NCBI RefSeq assembly: GCF_001411475.1
Contig: NZ_LLWH01000157.1
Location: 1-44,908, forward strand
Reading direction: 5' to 3'
Length of the DNA: 44,908 nt
Source: Pseudomonas endophytica
GTDB taxonomy: Bacteria; Pseudomonadota; Gammaproteobacteria; Pseudomonadales; Pseudomonadaceae
Shown here: positions 33,504-43,600 of the stretch, piece by piece
Layout of the letters: each line of letters opens with the position of its first letter
How positions within the stretch are numbered: position 1 is the first letter of the stretch
Made by a program: the position numbers and the translations under genes
The notes under the pieces: model-generated
Database searches by the model: none
What the model saw: only the letters and a program-made list of their open reading frames with translations
What the model was told of the DNA's origin: nothing

Positions 33504-34652
33504 TTACCATTCGGCAAAGCTGCCGTCGGCGTGGCGCCAGATCGGGTTGCGCCAGCGATGGCCAACGATTGCGCGCTCACGCACGTACTCTTCGTTGATC
33601 TCAATGCCCAGCCCCGGGCCGTTAGGGATTTTGACAAAACCCTTGTCGTAATCGAACACCGCCGGATCCTTGATGTAATCCAGCAGGTCGTTGCTTTCGT
33701 TGTAGTGAATACCCAAGCTTTGCTCTTGGATGAAGGCGTTGTAGCAAACCGCGTCCAGTTGCAAGCACGCAGCCAGTGCAATCGGCCCTAGTGGACAGTG
33801 CAAGGCCAGCGCCACGTCATAGGCTTCGGCCATGCTGGCGATTTTGCGGGTTTCGGTGATGCCGCCCGCGTGAGACGCATCCGGCTGGATGATGTCAACG
33901 TAGCCTTCGCTGAGAACCCGTTTGAAGTCCCAGCGCGAGAACAATCGCTCACCCAGAGCAATCGGGGTACTGGTCAACGGCGCCAGCTCTTTAAGCGCTT
34001 CATAGTTTTCGCTGAGCACGGGTTCTTCGATGAACATCAGCTTGTAAGGGTCCAACTCTTTCATCAGGACCTTGGCCATCGGCTTGTGTACACGGCCATG
34101 GAAGTCGACGCCGATGCCCACATTCGGGCCGACTGCATCACGCACGGCCGCCACATTGGCCAGCGCCAGATCGACTTTTTCAAAGCTGTCGACAAATTGC
34201 AGCTCTTCGGTGCCGTTCATTTTGACTGCGGTAAAGCCTCGGCTTACCGCCTCTTTGGCCGCTTTGGCCGTGTCTGCCGGGCGGTCACCGCCAATCCAGG
34301 AGTACACGCGAATTTTGTCGCGCACTTGCCCGCCCAGCAGATCACTAACCGACACGCCCAGCGCCTTGCCTTTGATGTCCCACAGCGCTTGGTCGATACC
34401 GGCCAGCGCGCTCATGTGTACGGCTCCGCCACGGTAAAAGCCGCCGCGATAGAGTACCGTCCAGATATCTTCGATATTGCGCGGGTCTTTACCGATCAGA
34501 TAATCCGACAGCTCATCTACAGCCGCCGCCACGGTATGGGCCCGCCCTTCAACCACAGGCTCGCCCCAGCCAGTCACGCCTTCATCGGTTTCAACTTTCA
34601 GGAACAACCAACGCGGTGGGACAAGGTACGTGGTGAGTTTGGTAATTTTCAT
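33504..34652 (-). CDS. dgoD: D-galactonate dehydratase
   Basis: This is a 382-residue enolase-superfamily enzyme (same length as E. coli DgoD) converting D-galactonate to 2-keto-3-deoxy-D-galactonate. Mg ligand Asp183 and catalytic His185 are in [11 protein letters not shown]; further Mg ligands lie in FIEEP and ALGERL, and the second catalytic His in ALHCPLGP. The N-terminus [20 protein letters not shown] is canonical. The ATG at 34652 follows GAGAGAC. It is third in dgoK-dgoA-dgoD-dgoT. Confidence 0.96.
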   Translation of the reverse strand: MKITKLTTYLVPPRWLFLKVETDEGVTGWGEPVVEGRAHTVAAAVDELSDYLIGKDPRNIEDIWTVLYRGGFYRGGAVHMSALAGIDQALWDIKGKALGVSVSDLLGGQVRDKIRVYSWIGGDRPADTAKAAKEAVSRGFTAVKMNGTEELQFVDSFEKVDLALANVAAVRDAVGPNVGIGVDFHGRVHKPMAKVLMKELDPYKLMFIEEPVLSENYEALKELAPLTSTPIALGERLFSRWDFKRVLSEGYVDIIQPDASHAGGITETRKIASMAEAYDVALALHCPLGPIALAACLQLDAVCYNAFIQEQSLGIHYNESNDLLDYIKDPAVFDYDKGFVKIPNGPGLGIEINEEYVRERAIVGHRWRNPIWRHADGSFAEW

Positions 34653-34691
34653 CGTGTTGTCTCTCTTGTTCGATGGAGGCGCAAGCGCCAA

Positions 34692-35321
34692 TCAGTCAGC
34701 CTGACGCCGTGCATTCCAAGCGTTCATATAAGCCTTGGCGCGAACTGACACGTCTTCAGGGCTCATACCGGGCTTGAACAGCCCCGAACCCAAACCAAAA
34801 CCGGACACGCCTGCGTCAAGAAAGACCTGCATGTTGTCCGGGGTAATCCCGCCGACCGGGATTAATAAGGTGCCTGCTGGCAACACGGCCAGCCAAGCCT
34901 TGACCACCGCCGGCCCCATTTGCTCAGCGGGGAACATTTTCAGCACATCAGCCCCTTGTGCCAGTGCAGCAAAGGCTTCATTTGGCGTGGCGACACCCGG
35001 CGCGAGGTACAAGCCCGCCGCCTTCGCTGCACGCAAAACGTTTGCATCGCTGTGAGGCATGACAATCACCTGCCCACCCGCAGCTTTGACCTGCTGCACG
35101 TGCTCAGGAGTTAGCACGGTACCTGCACCGACCAGACAATCAGCCGGCAATGAGTCGCGCAAAATACGAATGCTGTCGTAGGGTTGCGGGGAATTGAGCG
35201 GTACTTCGAGGGTCCGAAAACCCGCGTCGTACAGCACCTTGCCAATGGCCTGCGCTTCTTGCGGAAGCAGACCACGAAGAATCGCGATCAATCCGTTCTT
35301 TGCCAGTGCTTGCTTGAGCAT
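34692..35321 (-). CDS. dgoA: 2-dehydro-3-deoxy-6-phosphogalactonate aldolase
   Basis: This is a 209-residue class I aldolase of the KDPG/KDPGal family, splitting 2-keto-3-deoxy-6-phosphogalactonate to pyruvate and glyceraldehyde 3-phosphate. The Schiff-base lysine is Lys128 in ADVLKMFPAEQ; Glu39 in TLEVPLNSP is the catalytic base. The phosphate-binding stretch PVGGITPDNM follows. It starts 1 base after the dgoK stop (TGAGATG), implying translational coupling. Confidence 0.96.
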   Translation of the reverse strand: MLKQALAKNGLIAILRGLLPQEAQAIGKVLYDAGFRTLEVPLNSPQPYDSIRILRDSLPADCLVGAGTVLTPEHVQQVKAAGGQVIVMPHSDANVLRAAKAAGLYLAPGVATPNEAFAALAQGADVLKMFPAEQMGPAVVKAWLAVLPAGTLLIPVGGITPDNMQVFLDAGVSGFGLGSGLFKPGMSPEDVSVRAKAYMNAWNARRQAD

Positions 35322-35322
35322 C

Positions 35323-36312
35323 TCAGCCCTCCGGTTGCGTGTGGTGGAGTAACCCGGCGGCTTGGGCCAGGTGCCATAAACCCTGTTCGGTGGCCTGCCC
35401 TGCCAGGCTCACGTCGGCGAAGCCACATACCTGAAGCGCTCGCTGGTAACGCTCACAGAGTTGCGAATTGCCAATCAAAATGATCGCGGGCAACGGCTGG
35501 TCGCCTCGGCGCTGACGCAGCGCGCGGCCTAAAGAAGACAGTTCATGGCCGATCAATAGGCCAGACACATAATCAGGTTGTTGCACGGGCGTGAGTTGCC
35601 CGGTCAGGCCCAAGGTTCGGGCGCTGAATAGGGTCGACAGCGGTCCAAGTTGGCCGTCTGGTGACAACGCGACGCGGACGCCGCGCTCGAACGCCAAGCC
35701 ATCAAACTGCTCGGAGTGCTGCTGGGTTCGGCCCAAGATGGTGTGCTCACAGACGGCGGCATACAGCTCGCCGGTCATGAAGGTATCAAAATGCATCAGG
35801 CAGCCGTCCTGCACCTGTACCCATTTGGAGTGGCTACCGGGTAGGCCGATCAGGCAATCATTGAGATGCGGATGGCTTTGCATCACACCCAACACTTGGG
35901 TTTCTTCGCCGCGCATCACGTTGGGCAACGTTGAGCGTTGAATCACCCCCGGCACGATGTGCACTTGAACCCCGCGCACGCTCTGCACCACTTGCAGCGC
36001 GGTGCCCAGCGCCGCGAGGCTGGCCGGAGTGTCACGGTAAGGGGCTTCGCACCAGCCCTGGGCGCTGCCGACCATGCCACAGGCAATGACTGGAATGCCG
36101 GGGTTGGCATCCAGCCAGTCGCCACACGCTTCATCAAACGCCAGCTCAAAGCCATCTACGCACAGTTGGTCTGCAATCTGCCGAGCTGTGCTGGGCAACT
36201 GCATGATCCCGCATGCCAGCGAGCGCATTTGCTGCACCTGCCCTGCGGGACCGAGTAAGTAAGCACGAAGGGAGGTGGTCCCCCAATCGAGCGCGATCAA
36301 TTGCGCCTGCAT
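35323..36312 (-). CDS. dgoK: 2-dehydro-3-deoxygalactonokinase
   Basis: This is a 329-residue sugar-acid kinase phosphorylating 2-keto-3-deoxy-D-galactonate at C6 with ATP. The N-terminal ALDWGTTSLRAYLLG is the phosphate-1 motif of the family; IACGMVGSAQGWCEAPY and LIGLPGSHSKWVQVQDGCLM are typical DgoK segments. It is the first gene of the dgo operon, with a promoter candidate 50-80 bases upstream. The ATG at 36312 matches the family start. Confidence 0.95.
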   Translation of the reverse strand: MQAQLIALDWGTTSLRAYLLGPAGQVQQMRSLACGIMQLPSTARQIADQLCVDGFELAFDEACGDWLDANPGIPVIACGMVGSAQGWCEAPYRDTPASLAALGTALQVVQSVRGVQVHIVPGVIQRSTLPNVMRGEETQVLGVMQSHPHLNDCLIGLPGSHSKWVQVQDGCLMHFDTFMTGELYAAVCEHTILGRTQQHSEQFDGLAFERGVRVALSPDGQLGPLSTLFSARTLGLTGQLTPVQQPDYVSGLLIGHELSSLGRALRQRRGDQPLPAIILIGNSQLCERYQRALQVCGFADVSLAGQATEQGLWHLAQAAGLLHHTQPEG

Positions 36313-36363
36313 CGCTTCACCTGTTTTGTTTTTAGCAGTGAATGCTGTGAGTCAATGCGGGCG

Positions 36364-36422
36364 ACTATAAACCTGAGCGGGATAAAATCTCAATATATAA
36401 ATATCTCTCCCATATAGTGGGA
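36364..36422 (-). promoter_or_regulatory. dgo operon promoter and operator candidate
   Basis: On the minus strand TTGAGA (36393-36388) and TATAGT (36369-36364) are 18 bases apart and lie 52-81 bases before the dgoK start. The inverted repeat TCCCATATAGTGGGA at 36408-36422 just upstream of the -35 is the size of an IclR-family site. Which regulator binds is inferred from the linked iclR gene. Confidence 0.5.
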
Positions 36423-36462
36423 TTTATGAGTGCGCAAAATTCTGTGGGCGCGAGCATTCAAC

Positions 36463-36495
36463 GATCAAAAGATCGCAGCCTGCGGCAGCTCCTAC
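36463..36495. repeat. Single REP half-unit
   Basis: One REP arm (GATCGCAGCCTGCGGCAGCT, ending CCTAC) occurs without the full inverted partner, followed by a partial GCTGCGATCTTATG. It lies between the DUF1285 gene and the dgo promoter. Confidence 0.8.
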
Positions 36496-36549
36496 AGGGC
36501 TGCGATCTTATGTTTTAACGATCAAATGACAAGTGAGGTGTGATTGGGG

Positions 36550-37116
36550 TTAGTCCGGCTCTGGGCCGATGATGAAGAATTCGCCGCTGCTCCACACGCC
36601 CAGCCACTGCTGGCCGTCGATAGTTCGTGATACGGCCAGTTCGATCAGTTGGTAGAACACGTTGCGATGGATCAAGGCTTCCAGGTTGCGCCGCACCAGC
36701 AGGTAAGGCGCAGGCTCTTGGGTGTCAGGGGCGATCTCGACACGCAACGGGTGTTCGCTGCTTGCGGTGATCTGCTCGTCCACATTGGTGGTGAAACGCA
36801 AGACTTGCTGCTCGCCCTGCCCGTCAACCTCTAAAGTGACCGCCACAAACGGCGCGTCATCGACTTTGATGCCAACTTTTTCCACGGGTGTGATCAAAAA
36901 GTAGTCATCACCATCACGACGAATAATGGTCGAGAAGAGCTTGACCATTGGCTTACGACCAATGGGCGTGCCCATGTAGTACCACGTACCATCACGAGCG
37001 ATACGCATGTCGATATCCCCACAAAAAGCCGTGTCCCACAAATGAACAGGAGGCAGCCCCTTGTCGGCTTTGGGGATTTGCGCCAACAGGTTACTGACGT
37101 CTAGCGGCTCACTCAT
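36550..37116 (-). CDS. DUF1285 protein
   Basis: This is a 188-residue cytosolic protein of the DUF1285 family, recognised from PPVHLWDTAFCGDIDMRIAR, DGTWYYMGTPIGRKPMVKLF, STIIRRDGDDYFLITPVEKV and VDDAPFVAVTLEVDG. The fold is a small beta-rich domain; function is unknown. It is followed upstream by the lipoprotein gene at 15 bases, on the same strand, so they probably share a transcript. Confidence 0.92.
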   Translation of the reverse strand: MSEPLDVSNLLAQIPKADKGLPPVHLWDTAFCGDIDMRIARDGTWYYMGTPIGRKPMVKLFSTIIRRDGDDYFLITPVEKVGIKVDDAPFVAVTLEVDGQGEQQVLRFTTNVDEQITASSEHPLRVEIAPDTQEPAPYLLVRRNLEALIHRNVFYQLIELAVSRTIDGQQWLGVWSSGEFFIIGPEPD

Positions 37117-37131
37117 GCTGCTCTCCTCGAC

Positions 37132-37737
37132 TTATTGATCGCTCAAGCCTATCAAGCTGCGCGCGTACTTAGCCAGCGGCGGGCCAATTAGGTTTTCGGG
37201 CTTGTTGTCATGCAGAGTCAGCAAACCACCACGACTGCGGATGGTTGCGGTATCGATCAGGTACTGAGTACTGGTTTCGATCAGCATGAGCTGAATCACG
37301 CCGCTGTCGATACCTAGTCGGCTTATTTCCTCTTGATCGAGCCACTCGTCGCTGTTGCCGATGCGGTCGTCGGCCCGAGCAAAGCGCGTGTACAGCAAGT
37401 AATGCGCACCAAAACCACGGGCTTCGGCCATTGCCTGATCAAGCCCCAGCGGCGCCTTGGCCCGGCGCACCATGGGGAAGTACTCAACAAAACCGTTAAA
37501 CGCCTCTTCGGCCACGATATTGGGTCGCGCATACGGATCACCGATGGGCGCAAAGGGGCCTTGAGCGATGTAAATGAAGGAGTCTGGCTGAATGCGCAGC
37601 GAGTTGCTGCGTCGGGTATTGCTGTGATCGAGCAAACCAGCGTCGCTCATCTGATAGCGAACGCCCTCGCCCATGTCGCTGACCGTCATACAACCGCTGA
37701 GCGCCAACACCATCAGCCCCACAAACAGACTACGCAT
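37132..37737 (-). CDS. DUF4823-type lipoprotein
   Basis: This is a lipoprotein of about 201 residues with a lipobox ALSGCMT at about residues 12-18 (MRSLFVGLMVLALSGCM). The mature part contains RIQPDSFIYIAQGPFAPIGD, EEAFNGFVEYFPMVRRAKAP and AMAEARGFGAHYLLYTRFAR, which I associate with DUF4823. Function is unknown. I chose the ATG at 37737 because it gives a clean lipoprotein signal and is preceded by GGGAATAGG; the frame runs to 38034, but that extension lies inside moaA in another frame. Confidence 0.8.
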   Translation of the reverse strand: MRSLFVGLMVLALSGCMTVSDMGEGVRYQMSDAGLLDHSNTRRSNSLRIQPDSFIYIAQGPFAPIGDPYARPNIVAEEAFNGFVEYFPMVRRAKAPLGLDQAMAEARGFGAHYLLYTRFARADDRIGNSDEWLDQEEISRLGIDSGVIQLMLIETSTQYLIDTATIRSRGGLLTLHDNKPENLIGPPLAKYARSLIGLSDQ

Positions 37738-37820
37738 CCTATTCCCCCGGTGGCCGGTGACAAAAAACCGGCGAATAGTCACGTAATGCAGTTTGCGCGC
37801 CAATCTGATTGCTGCAGGGG

Positions 37821-38789
37821 CTAACCGCCGATGATTTTCATCACGGTCGCACCACCCGAGAAGGCGATGTCTTGCTTGTCGCCTAACGCCTTCATGAGCA
37901 GCCCTTGCAAGGCAGGCAAGGCTTCGTGACGCGGCTTGTTCAGCAAGTCGCCGATATAGTGACGATTGCTGGATGACAAACACCCATGCAGCCAGCCGGT
38001 CGATGACAAGCGTAAGCGCGAGCACGTTCGACAAAAAGGCACGCTTTCATTGGCAATAACGCCAAAATAACCGTGATTCGGGATGTGATAGCGCACTGCC
38101 GTAGCGTCAATCGGGGCATCGGCTTGCAGGTATTCGTAGCGCTCGCCTATCAACGACAACAGCTGCTGCAGGCTGACGAACTGCTGCAAAAAACTATTCC
38201 CGTCACTGGCCAAGTGCCCCATGCGCATCAGTTCGATAAAGCGCAGCTCGTAGCCTTGTTCAAGGCAGTAATCCAGCAAGGGCATCACTTGATCAAAGTT
38301 TTGCCCGCGCAGAGGTACCATATTGACCTTGATTTTTATGCCTGCGGCACTGGCTTGCCGCATGCCATCAAGCACCGTCGGCAAATCGCCGCCACGGGCA
38401 ATGCTGCGAAATGCCGTGGGGTCGAGGGTATCTAGGGAAACGTTAAGCCTGCGGATGCCCGCATCGAGTAACAACGGCAGTTTACGGGCCAGCAGTTGGC
38501 CGTTGGTGGTCAGGCTGATATCACTCAAGCCCAACTGCCCGACTTCACGCATGAAGGTGTCAAGTTTGGGGCTGACCAGAGGCTCACCGCCAGTGATGCG
38601 CAAACGCTCTATTCCGGCGGCCTCAATCATATAAGCGACGCCGCGCACCATGGCATCGGCGCAGAGCTCATCTTGCGCCGCGACCAGCCGCTTACCGTTG
38701 GGCACGCAATAAGTGCAGGCGTAATTACAAGCTGAAGTCAGACTGATGCGCAAATTGCGAAAGCGTCTGCCTTGGCGGTCAACAATCAT
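37821..38789 (-). CDS. moaA: GTP 3',8-cyclase MoaA-like radical SAM protein
   Basis: This is a 322-residue radical SAM enzyme making the first molybdopterin intermediate from GTP. The SAM-cluster cysteines are Cys21, Cys25 and Cys28 in SACNYACTYC. The second cluster has the C-X2-C-X13-C pattern in FCRTCSRLRLSSTGWLHGC. The C-terminal Gly-Gly tail needed for the reaction is present (KIIGG). No other moa genes are adjacent. The lipoprotein gene follows after 83 bases. Confidence 0.93.
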   Translation of the reverse strand: MIVDRQGRRFRNLRISLTSACNYACTYCVPNGKRLVAAQDELCADAMVRGVAYMIEAAGIERLRITGGEPLVSPKLDTFMREVGQLGLSDISLTTNGQLLARKLPLLLDAGIRRLNVSLDTLDPTAFRSIARGGDLPTVLDGMRQASAAGIKIKVNMVPLRGQNFDQVMPLLDYCLEQGYELRFIELMRMGHLASDGNSFLQQFVSLQQLLSLIGERYEYLQADAPIDATAVRYHIPNHGYFGVIANESVPFCRTCSRLRLSSTGWLHGCLSSSNRHYIGDLLNKPRHEALPALQGLLMKALGDKQDIAFSGGATVMKIIGG

Positions 38790-38898
38790 GAATCACTCCG
38801 GCACGGGGACAAAGGCCGCGCCAAAACCCGACAACCTATCTAGTTCTGGACGACCTAGCCTGAGTATAGGCTGCACGGCAATCTGCCATGCAAGGAAA

Positions 38899-39540
38899 TT
38901 ACTCGACAGCAGGCGTGTCCGTATCTCGTTTGCGCTTGTTACCCATGCGTACACCAATGTCCATCAGAAACTGGAAGAATCCCTCCTGATCTTCCAGCAC
39001 ATTGCTCCAAAACGGCGAGTGATACAGCGCTACTGCGCCGTGTACCAAGGCCCAAGCCGCGCAATAGTGGAAGTAAGGTGGCACATCTTCCAGCTTGCCC
39101 TCACTGATCCGACCTTTAATCAGCAGCGTCAGTCGCTCAAAGTTGGACGCACGAATAGCGTGCAGCTCTTCAACCAGCTCAGGCACTTGATTGCCTTTAA
39201 CGACCTTCTCTTCCAAGCGATCAAACAGTCGATAGCGCTGTGGGTCGCGCATGCGAAATTCAAAGTAAGCACGTGAGAGTGCTTCCTTGTCTTTGTCTAC
39301 ATCGGCGGAGTGCAGCAACTCGTTTAAGTCTCGCTCATAGTCGAGCATCAGCCGCAGATAGATCTCAGCCTTGGACTTGAAGTGCTTGTAAATCGTGCCT
39401 TTGCCAATACCCACGGCATCAGCAATCATCTCGACGGTGACACTGTCTTCACCTTGTTCGAGGAACAGCTTGAGCGCGGTATCGAGAATTTCTTGCTCGC
39501 GGCGGCGAAACTCACGGACCTTACGGGGTTCTTTGTGCAT
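38899..39540 (-). CDS. TetR/AcrR-family regulator
   Basis: This is a 213-residue regulator with an N-terminal helix-turn-helix (RREQEILDTALKLFLEQGED, SVTVEMIADAVGIGKGTIYK, HFKSKAEIYLRL) and a helical ligand domain. In P. aeruginosa a TetR gene also lies near the tatD end of this cluster, so it is probably a conserved neighbour. Its target is unknown. The two TGACT-N4-AGTCA sites at 14660 and 20598 are of the right size for a TetR protein, but no evidence links them to this one. Confidence 0.92.
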   Translation of the reverse strand: MHKEPRKVREFRRREQEILDTALKLFLEQGEDSVTVEMIADAVGIGKGTIYKHFKSKAEIYLRLMLDYERDLNELLHSADVDKDKEALSRAYFEFRMRDPQRYRLFDRLEEKVVKGNQVPELVEELHAIRASNFERLTLLIKGRISEGKLEDVPPYFHYCAAWALVHGAVALYHSPFWSNVLEDQEGFFQFLMDIGVRMGNKRKRDTDTPAVE

Positions 39541-39734
39541 AAGAAAAGGTCTGTAGGGGTCAAAATAGAAGCGCAGTATTATGCATTAGTCACGCTAAAT
39601 TGCACGGACCATCCTACAGTTCGATGATTACCGCTCAAGTCAGACCGAAAGATTGAGCACTCAAACGAATTGCTAGTATTCCAAATCTGTTTAAAAAACG
39701 ATCAATACGTCACTGGACGTAGCGCCAAGCTGAC

Positions 39735-39741
39735 CAATACT
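39735..39741 (+). promoter_or_regulatory. RpoS-type -10 element before rgsA
   Basis: CAATACT, 7 bases upstream of the proposed RgsA start, resembles the sigma-S -10 (CTATACT), in keeping with the RpoS dependence reported for RgsA. No strong -35 is evident. Confidence 0.45.
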
Positions 39742-39745
39742 TAGC

Positions 39746-39863
39746 ATGTCGGCATGACGTCCCCCCCAAATGCCAGGCCGACATTTGAGGCAGCAGTGGA
39801 TGTGTGCCTTTGTTTTACTCCTAATGGTCTTAACCCGGACTCCCCAGATTCCGGGTTTTTTTT
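39746..39863 (+). ncRNA. rgsA: RgsA small RNA
   Basis: The gap between the TetR gene and tatD ends on the plus strand in a strong intrinsic terminator (AACCCGGA at 39832, TCCGGGTT at 39850, then T8 to 39863). In P. aeruginosa the RpoS-dependent RgsA sRNA is encoded just upstream of tatD, at this syntenic position. The predicted RNA of about 118 bases folds with GTCGGC (39748) pairing GCCGAC (39777) around a loop that exposes a run of seven C, a typical mRNA-pairing motif. RgsA is Hfq-dependent and linked to oxidative-stress survival. Assigned from position, promoter and terminator, not from a sequence search. Confidence 0.75.
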
Positions 39864-39910
39864 AGATCAAAAGCCACTTTTTTGTGTCGCCTGCGTTGCT
39901 TCTGCTTTTG

Positions 39911-39981
39911 GTAGGAGCTGCCGCAGGCTGCGATCTTTTGATCGTTAAAAACAAAAGATCGCAGCCTGCGGCAGCTCCTAC
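39911..39981. repeat. REP/REPIN palindrome
   Basis: Two full inverted REP arms (GTAGGAGCTGCCGCAGGCTG and complement) with a 15-base spacer lie between the RgsA terminator and the 3' end of tatD. It is the most symmetrical copy in the window. Confidence 0.95.
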
Positions 39982-40033
39982 AGCCCAGCGTTGCTACCGG
40001 GCCTGTGTCGAGTGGGTATCTATAGCGCTAGGG

Positions 40034-40819
40034 TTAGGCGGCAACGCGGGCCAATGGGAACAGGCGCTTGAAGTTTTCCGTGGTCTGCTCGGCAAAACGC
40101 TCGTAGGACTCACCGCGCAACATTGCCAAAAACTCAGCCACTTCACGCACGTACTGCGGCAGATTCGGCTTGCCGCGATAAGGAATCGGAGCCAGGTAAG
40201 GTGAGTCAGTCTCGACCAGTAAGCGATCGGCTGGGACCTTGCTAGCTACATCACGCAAAGCATCAGCGTTGCGAAAGGTCACTATCCCCGATAACGAGAT
40301 GTAGTAGCCCATGTCCAGCGCAGCCTTGGCCATATTCCAGTCTTCGGTAAAGCAGTGCAGTACACCGGCTTGAGGCAACGCCGCTTCTCGCAGCAGAGCC
40401 AAGGTATCGGCCCGGGCACCCCGGGTGTGGATAACCACGGGTTTGCCAGTCTGCTTAGCCGCCTCAAGGTGAACCCGGAACGACAGCTGTTGCAGCTCGG
40501 CAGCTTCAGGTTCGTAGTGATAGTCCAGACCTGTTTCACCAATCGCAACCACCTGCGGATGGTTCAATTCGCTCAGCAGCCAGTCCAGCGCAGGCGCGGC
40601 ACCAGGCTGAACGTCAAGTGGATGAACCCCCACCGAGCAATCTACATCGACATAACGTTCGGTCAGGGCTTTAACGTCCGCCGCGTTGTCAGCACTCACA
40701 CCAATGCACAGAAAGTGCCCGACGCCACGCTGGCGGGCAGCCTCAAGCGCTGTATCCAGTGAACCGTCGTGGGCGCTTAGATCAAGACGATCAAGGTGGC
40801 AATGGGAGTCAACCAACAT
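40034..40819 (-). CDS. TatD-family metal-dependent hydrolase (YcfH-like)
   Basis: This is a 261-residue TIM-barrel hydrolase, probably a 3'-5' deoxyribonuclease or D-aminoacyl hydrolase. Metal ligands are visible in DSHCHLD, the Glu of AIGETGLDYH, His in VIHTRGA and HCFTED, and Asp in LVETDSPYLAP. In Pseudomonas it is normally separated from holB by pilZ; here only 46 bases lie between them. The ATG at 40819 follows AGGCAGGTAA. Confidence 0.93.
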   Translation of the reverse strand: MLVDSHCHLDRLDLSAHDGSLDTALEAARQRGVGHFLCIGVSADNAADVKALTERYVDVDCSVGVHPLDVQPGAAPALDWLLSELNHPQVVAIGETGLDYHYEPEAAELQQLSFRVHLEAAKQTGKPVVIHTRGARADTLALLREAALPQAGVLHCFTEDWNMAKAALDMGYYISLSGIVTFRNADALRDVASKVPADRLLVETDSPYLAPIPYRGKPNLPQYVREVAEFLAMLRGESYERFAEQTTENFKRLFPLARVAA

Positions 40820-40865
40820 ACAAAAATTACCTGCCTACTTTTTAATAGAGCCTATTTGCGTCAAA

Positions 40866-42489
<1,624 letters not shown>

Positions 42490-42499
42490 TTAATCGTTG

Positions 42500-43597
42500 T
42501 CATTGCGAGCCTGGCTCTTGCGCAGGAGCCGCTGCCGGCTCAGCGGCTGGGTTTGCCGCGGGCGTCGGTGCAGGGCTCGAGCGGTAATCAGCCCGGCGTT
42601 TGATCTGGTACTCGCGCACCGCATTGTTGTGCGCATCCAGATCATCGGAGAATGTGTGGCTACCATCGCCCTTGGCGACAAAGTACAGACTACTCCCCGA
42701 CACTGGATGCAGAGCGGCATGAATCGCCTCTCGCCCGACCATCGCAATCGGTGTCGGCGGTAGTCCAGGAATGGTGTAGGTGTTGTACGGCGTAGGTTCG
42801 CGCAAATGAGCACGGGTTAACTTGCCGGTGTAACGCTCACCCAGACCATAGATCACCGTCGGATCGGTTTGCAGAGGCATCCCGATTTTCATGCGACGTA
42901 CAAAGACCCCGGCAATTTCTCCGCGCTCTTGCGGCACACCGGTTTCTTTTTCAATCAAGGAAGCCATGATCAACGCTTTATAAGGATCGGCATAGGTCAC
43001 TTCGGGCGCGCGCTGCGCCCACTCTTGCGCCAAAACTTTTTCCAGCCGATCGTAGGCTTTTTCCAGTAACTGGGCATCCGTCATGCCACGAACAAAGCGA
43101 TAGGTATCTGGAAAAAATCGGCCTTCGGGAAATTCCCCAGGGTGCCCGAGCTTGGCCATGACTTCACTGTCGCTCAAGCCATCAAGGGTCTGCTCGATTT
43201 TTTCATGCTTGGCCAGAGCGCTACGCACCTGACGGAAGTTCCAGCCTTCCACCAGAGTCAAGCTGTATTGCACGACCTCTCCTCGCTGCCACAAACCAAT
43301 CAAGTCTTGTGCAGTCATACCGGGCGTCATGCGGTACTCACCGCTGTGCAGAGGCTGGCCAGCCAGATTAAAACGCCAATACAGACGCAACCAAAACGCA
43401 TCGTGCAGCGTGTTATCGGCTTCAAGTCGGTTAAACGTACCGGTTGGGGTGGCGCCTGCCGGTACGTCGAGGAGTTGCTCTTGCGTCAGGTTCAGTGGTT
43501 GTTCCAGCGCTGAATTGAGCTTCCAGGCGCTTGCGCCCAGCACCAAGCCCGCCAGCACCAGACCCATCTCCAGCAGCACCAAGAATTTACGTTTCAT
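42500..43597 (-). CDS. mltG: Endolytic murein transglycosylase
   Basis: This is a 365-residue inner-membrane enzyme that cleaves nascent peptidoglycan. One N-terminal helix (about residues 5-25) precedes a LysM-like and YceG domain; catalytic Glu218 is in SLIEKETG, with the PTPYNTYTIPGLPPTPI motif following. The Pro/Ala-rich tail from about residue 340 is a disordered extension. It starts 3 bases after the pabC stop. Confidence 0.96.
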   Translation of the reverse strand: MKRKFLVLLEMGLVLAGLVLGASAWKLNSALEQPLNLTQEQLLDVPAGATPTGTFNRLEADNTLHDAFWLRLYWRFNLAGQPLHSGEYRMTPGMTAQDLIGLWQRGEVVQYSLTLVEGWNFRQVRSALAKHEKIEQTLDGLSDSEVMAKLGHPGEFPEGRFFPDTYRFVRGMTDAQLLEKAYDRLEKVLAQEWAQRAPEVTYADPYKALIMASLIEKETGVPQERGEIAGVFVRRMKIGMPLQTDPTVIYGLGERYTGKLTRAHLREPTPYNTYTIPGLPPTPIAMVGREAIHAALHPVSGSSLYFVAKGDGSHTFSDDLDAHNNAVREYQIKRRADYRSSPAPTPAANPAAEPAAAPAQEPGSQ

Positions 43598-43600
43598 GAA

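Noticed and set aside
33798..34748. 316-codon plus-strand frame
   Set aside because: Antisense shadow of dgoD; the true product on the other strand is conserved over its full length.
37738..38034. N-terminal extension of the DUF4823-type lipoprotein
   Set aside because: It would hide the lipoprotein signal and overlap moaA in another frame.
2721..39981. Repeated GTAGGAGCTGCCGCAGGC units as a CRISPR array
   Set aside because: The copies are palindromic, scattered over 37 kb in 3' regions, and not evenly spaced; they are REP elements.
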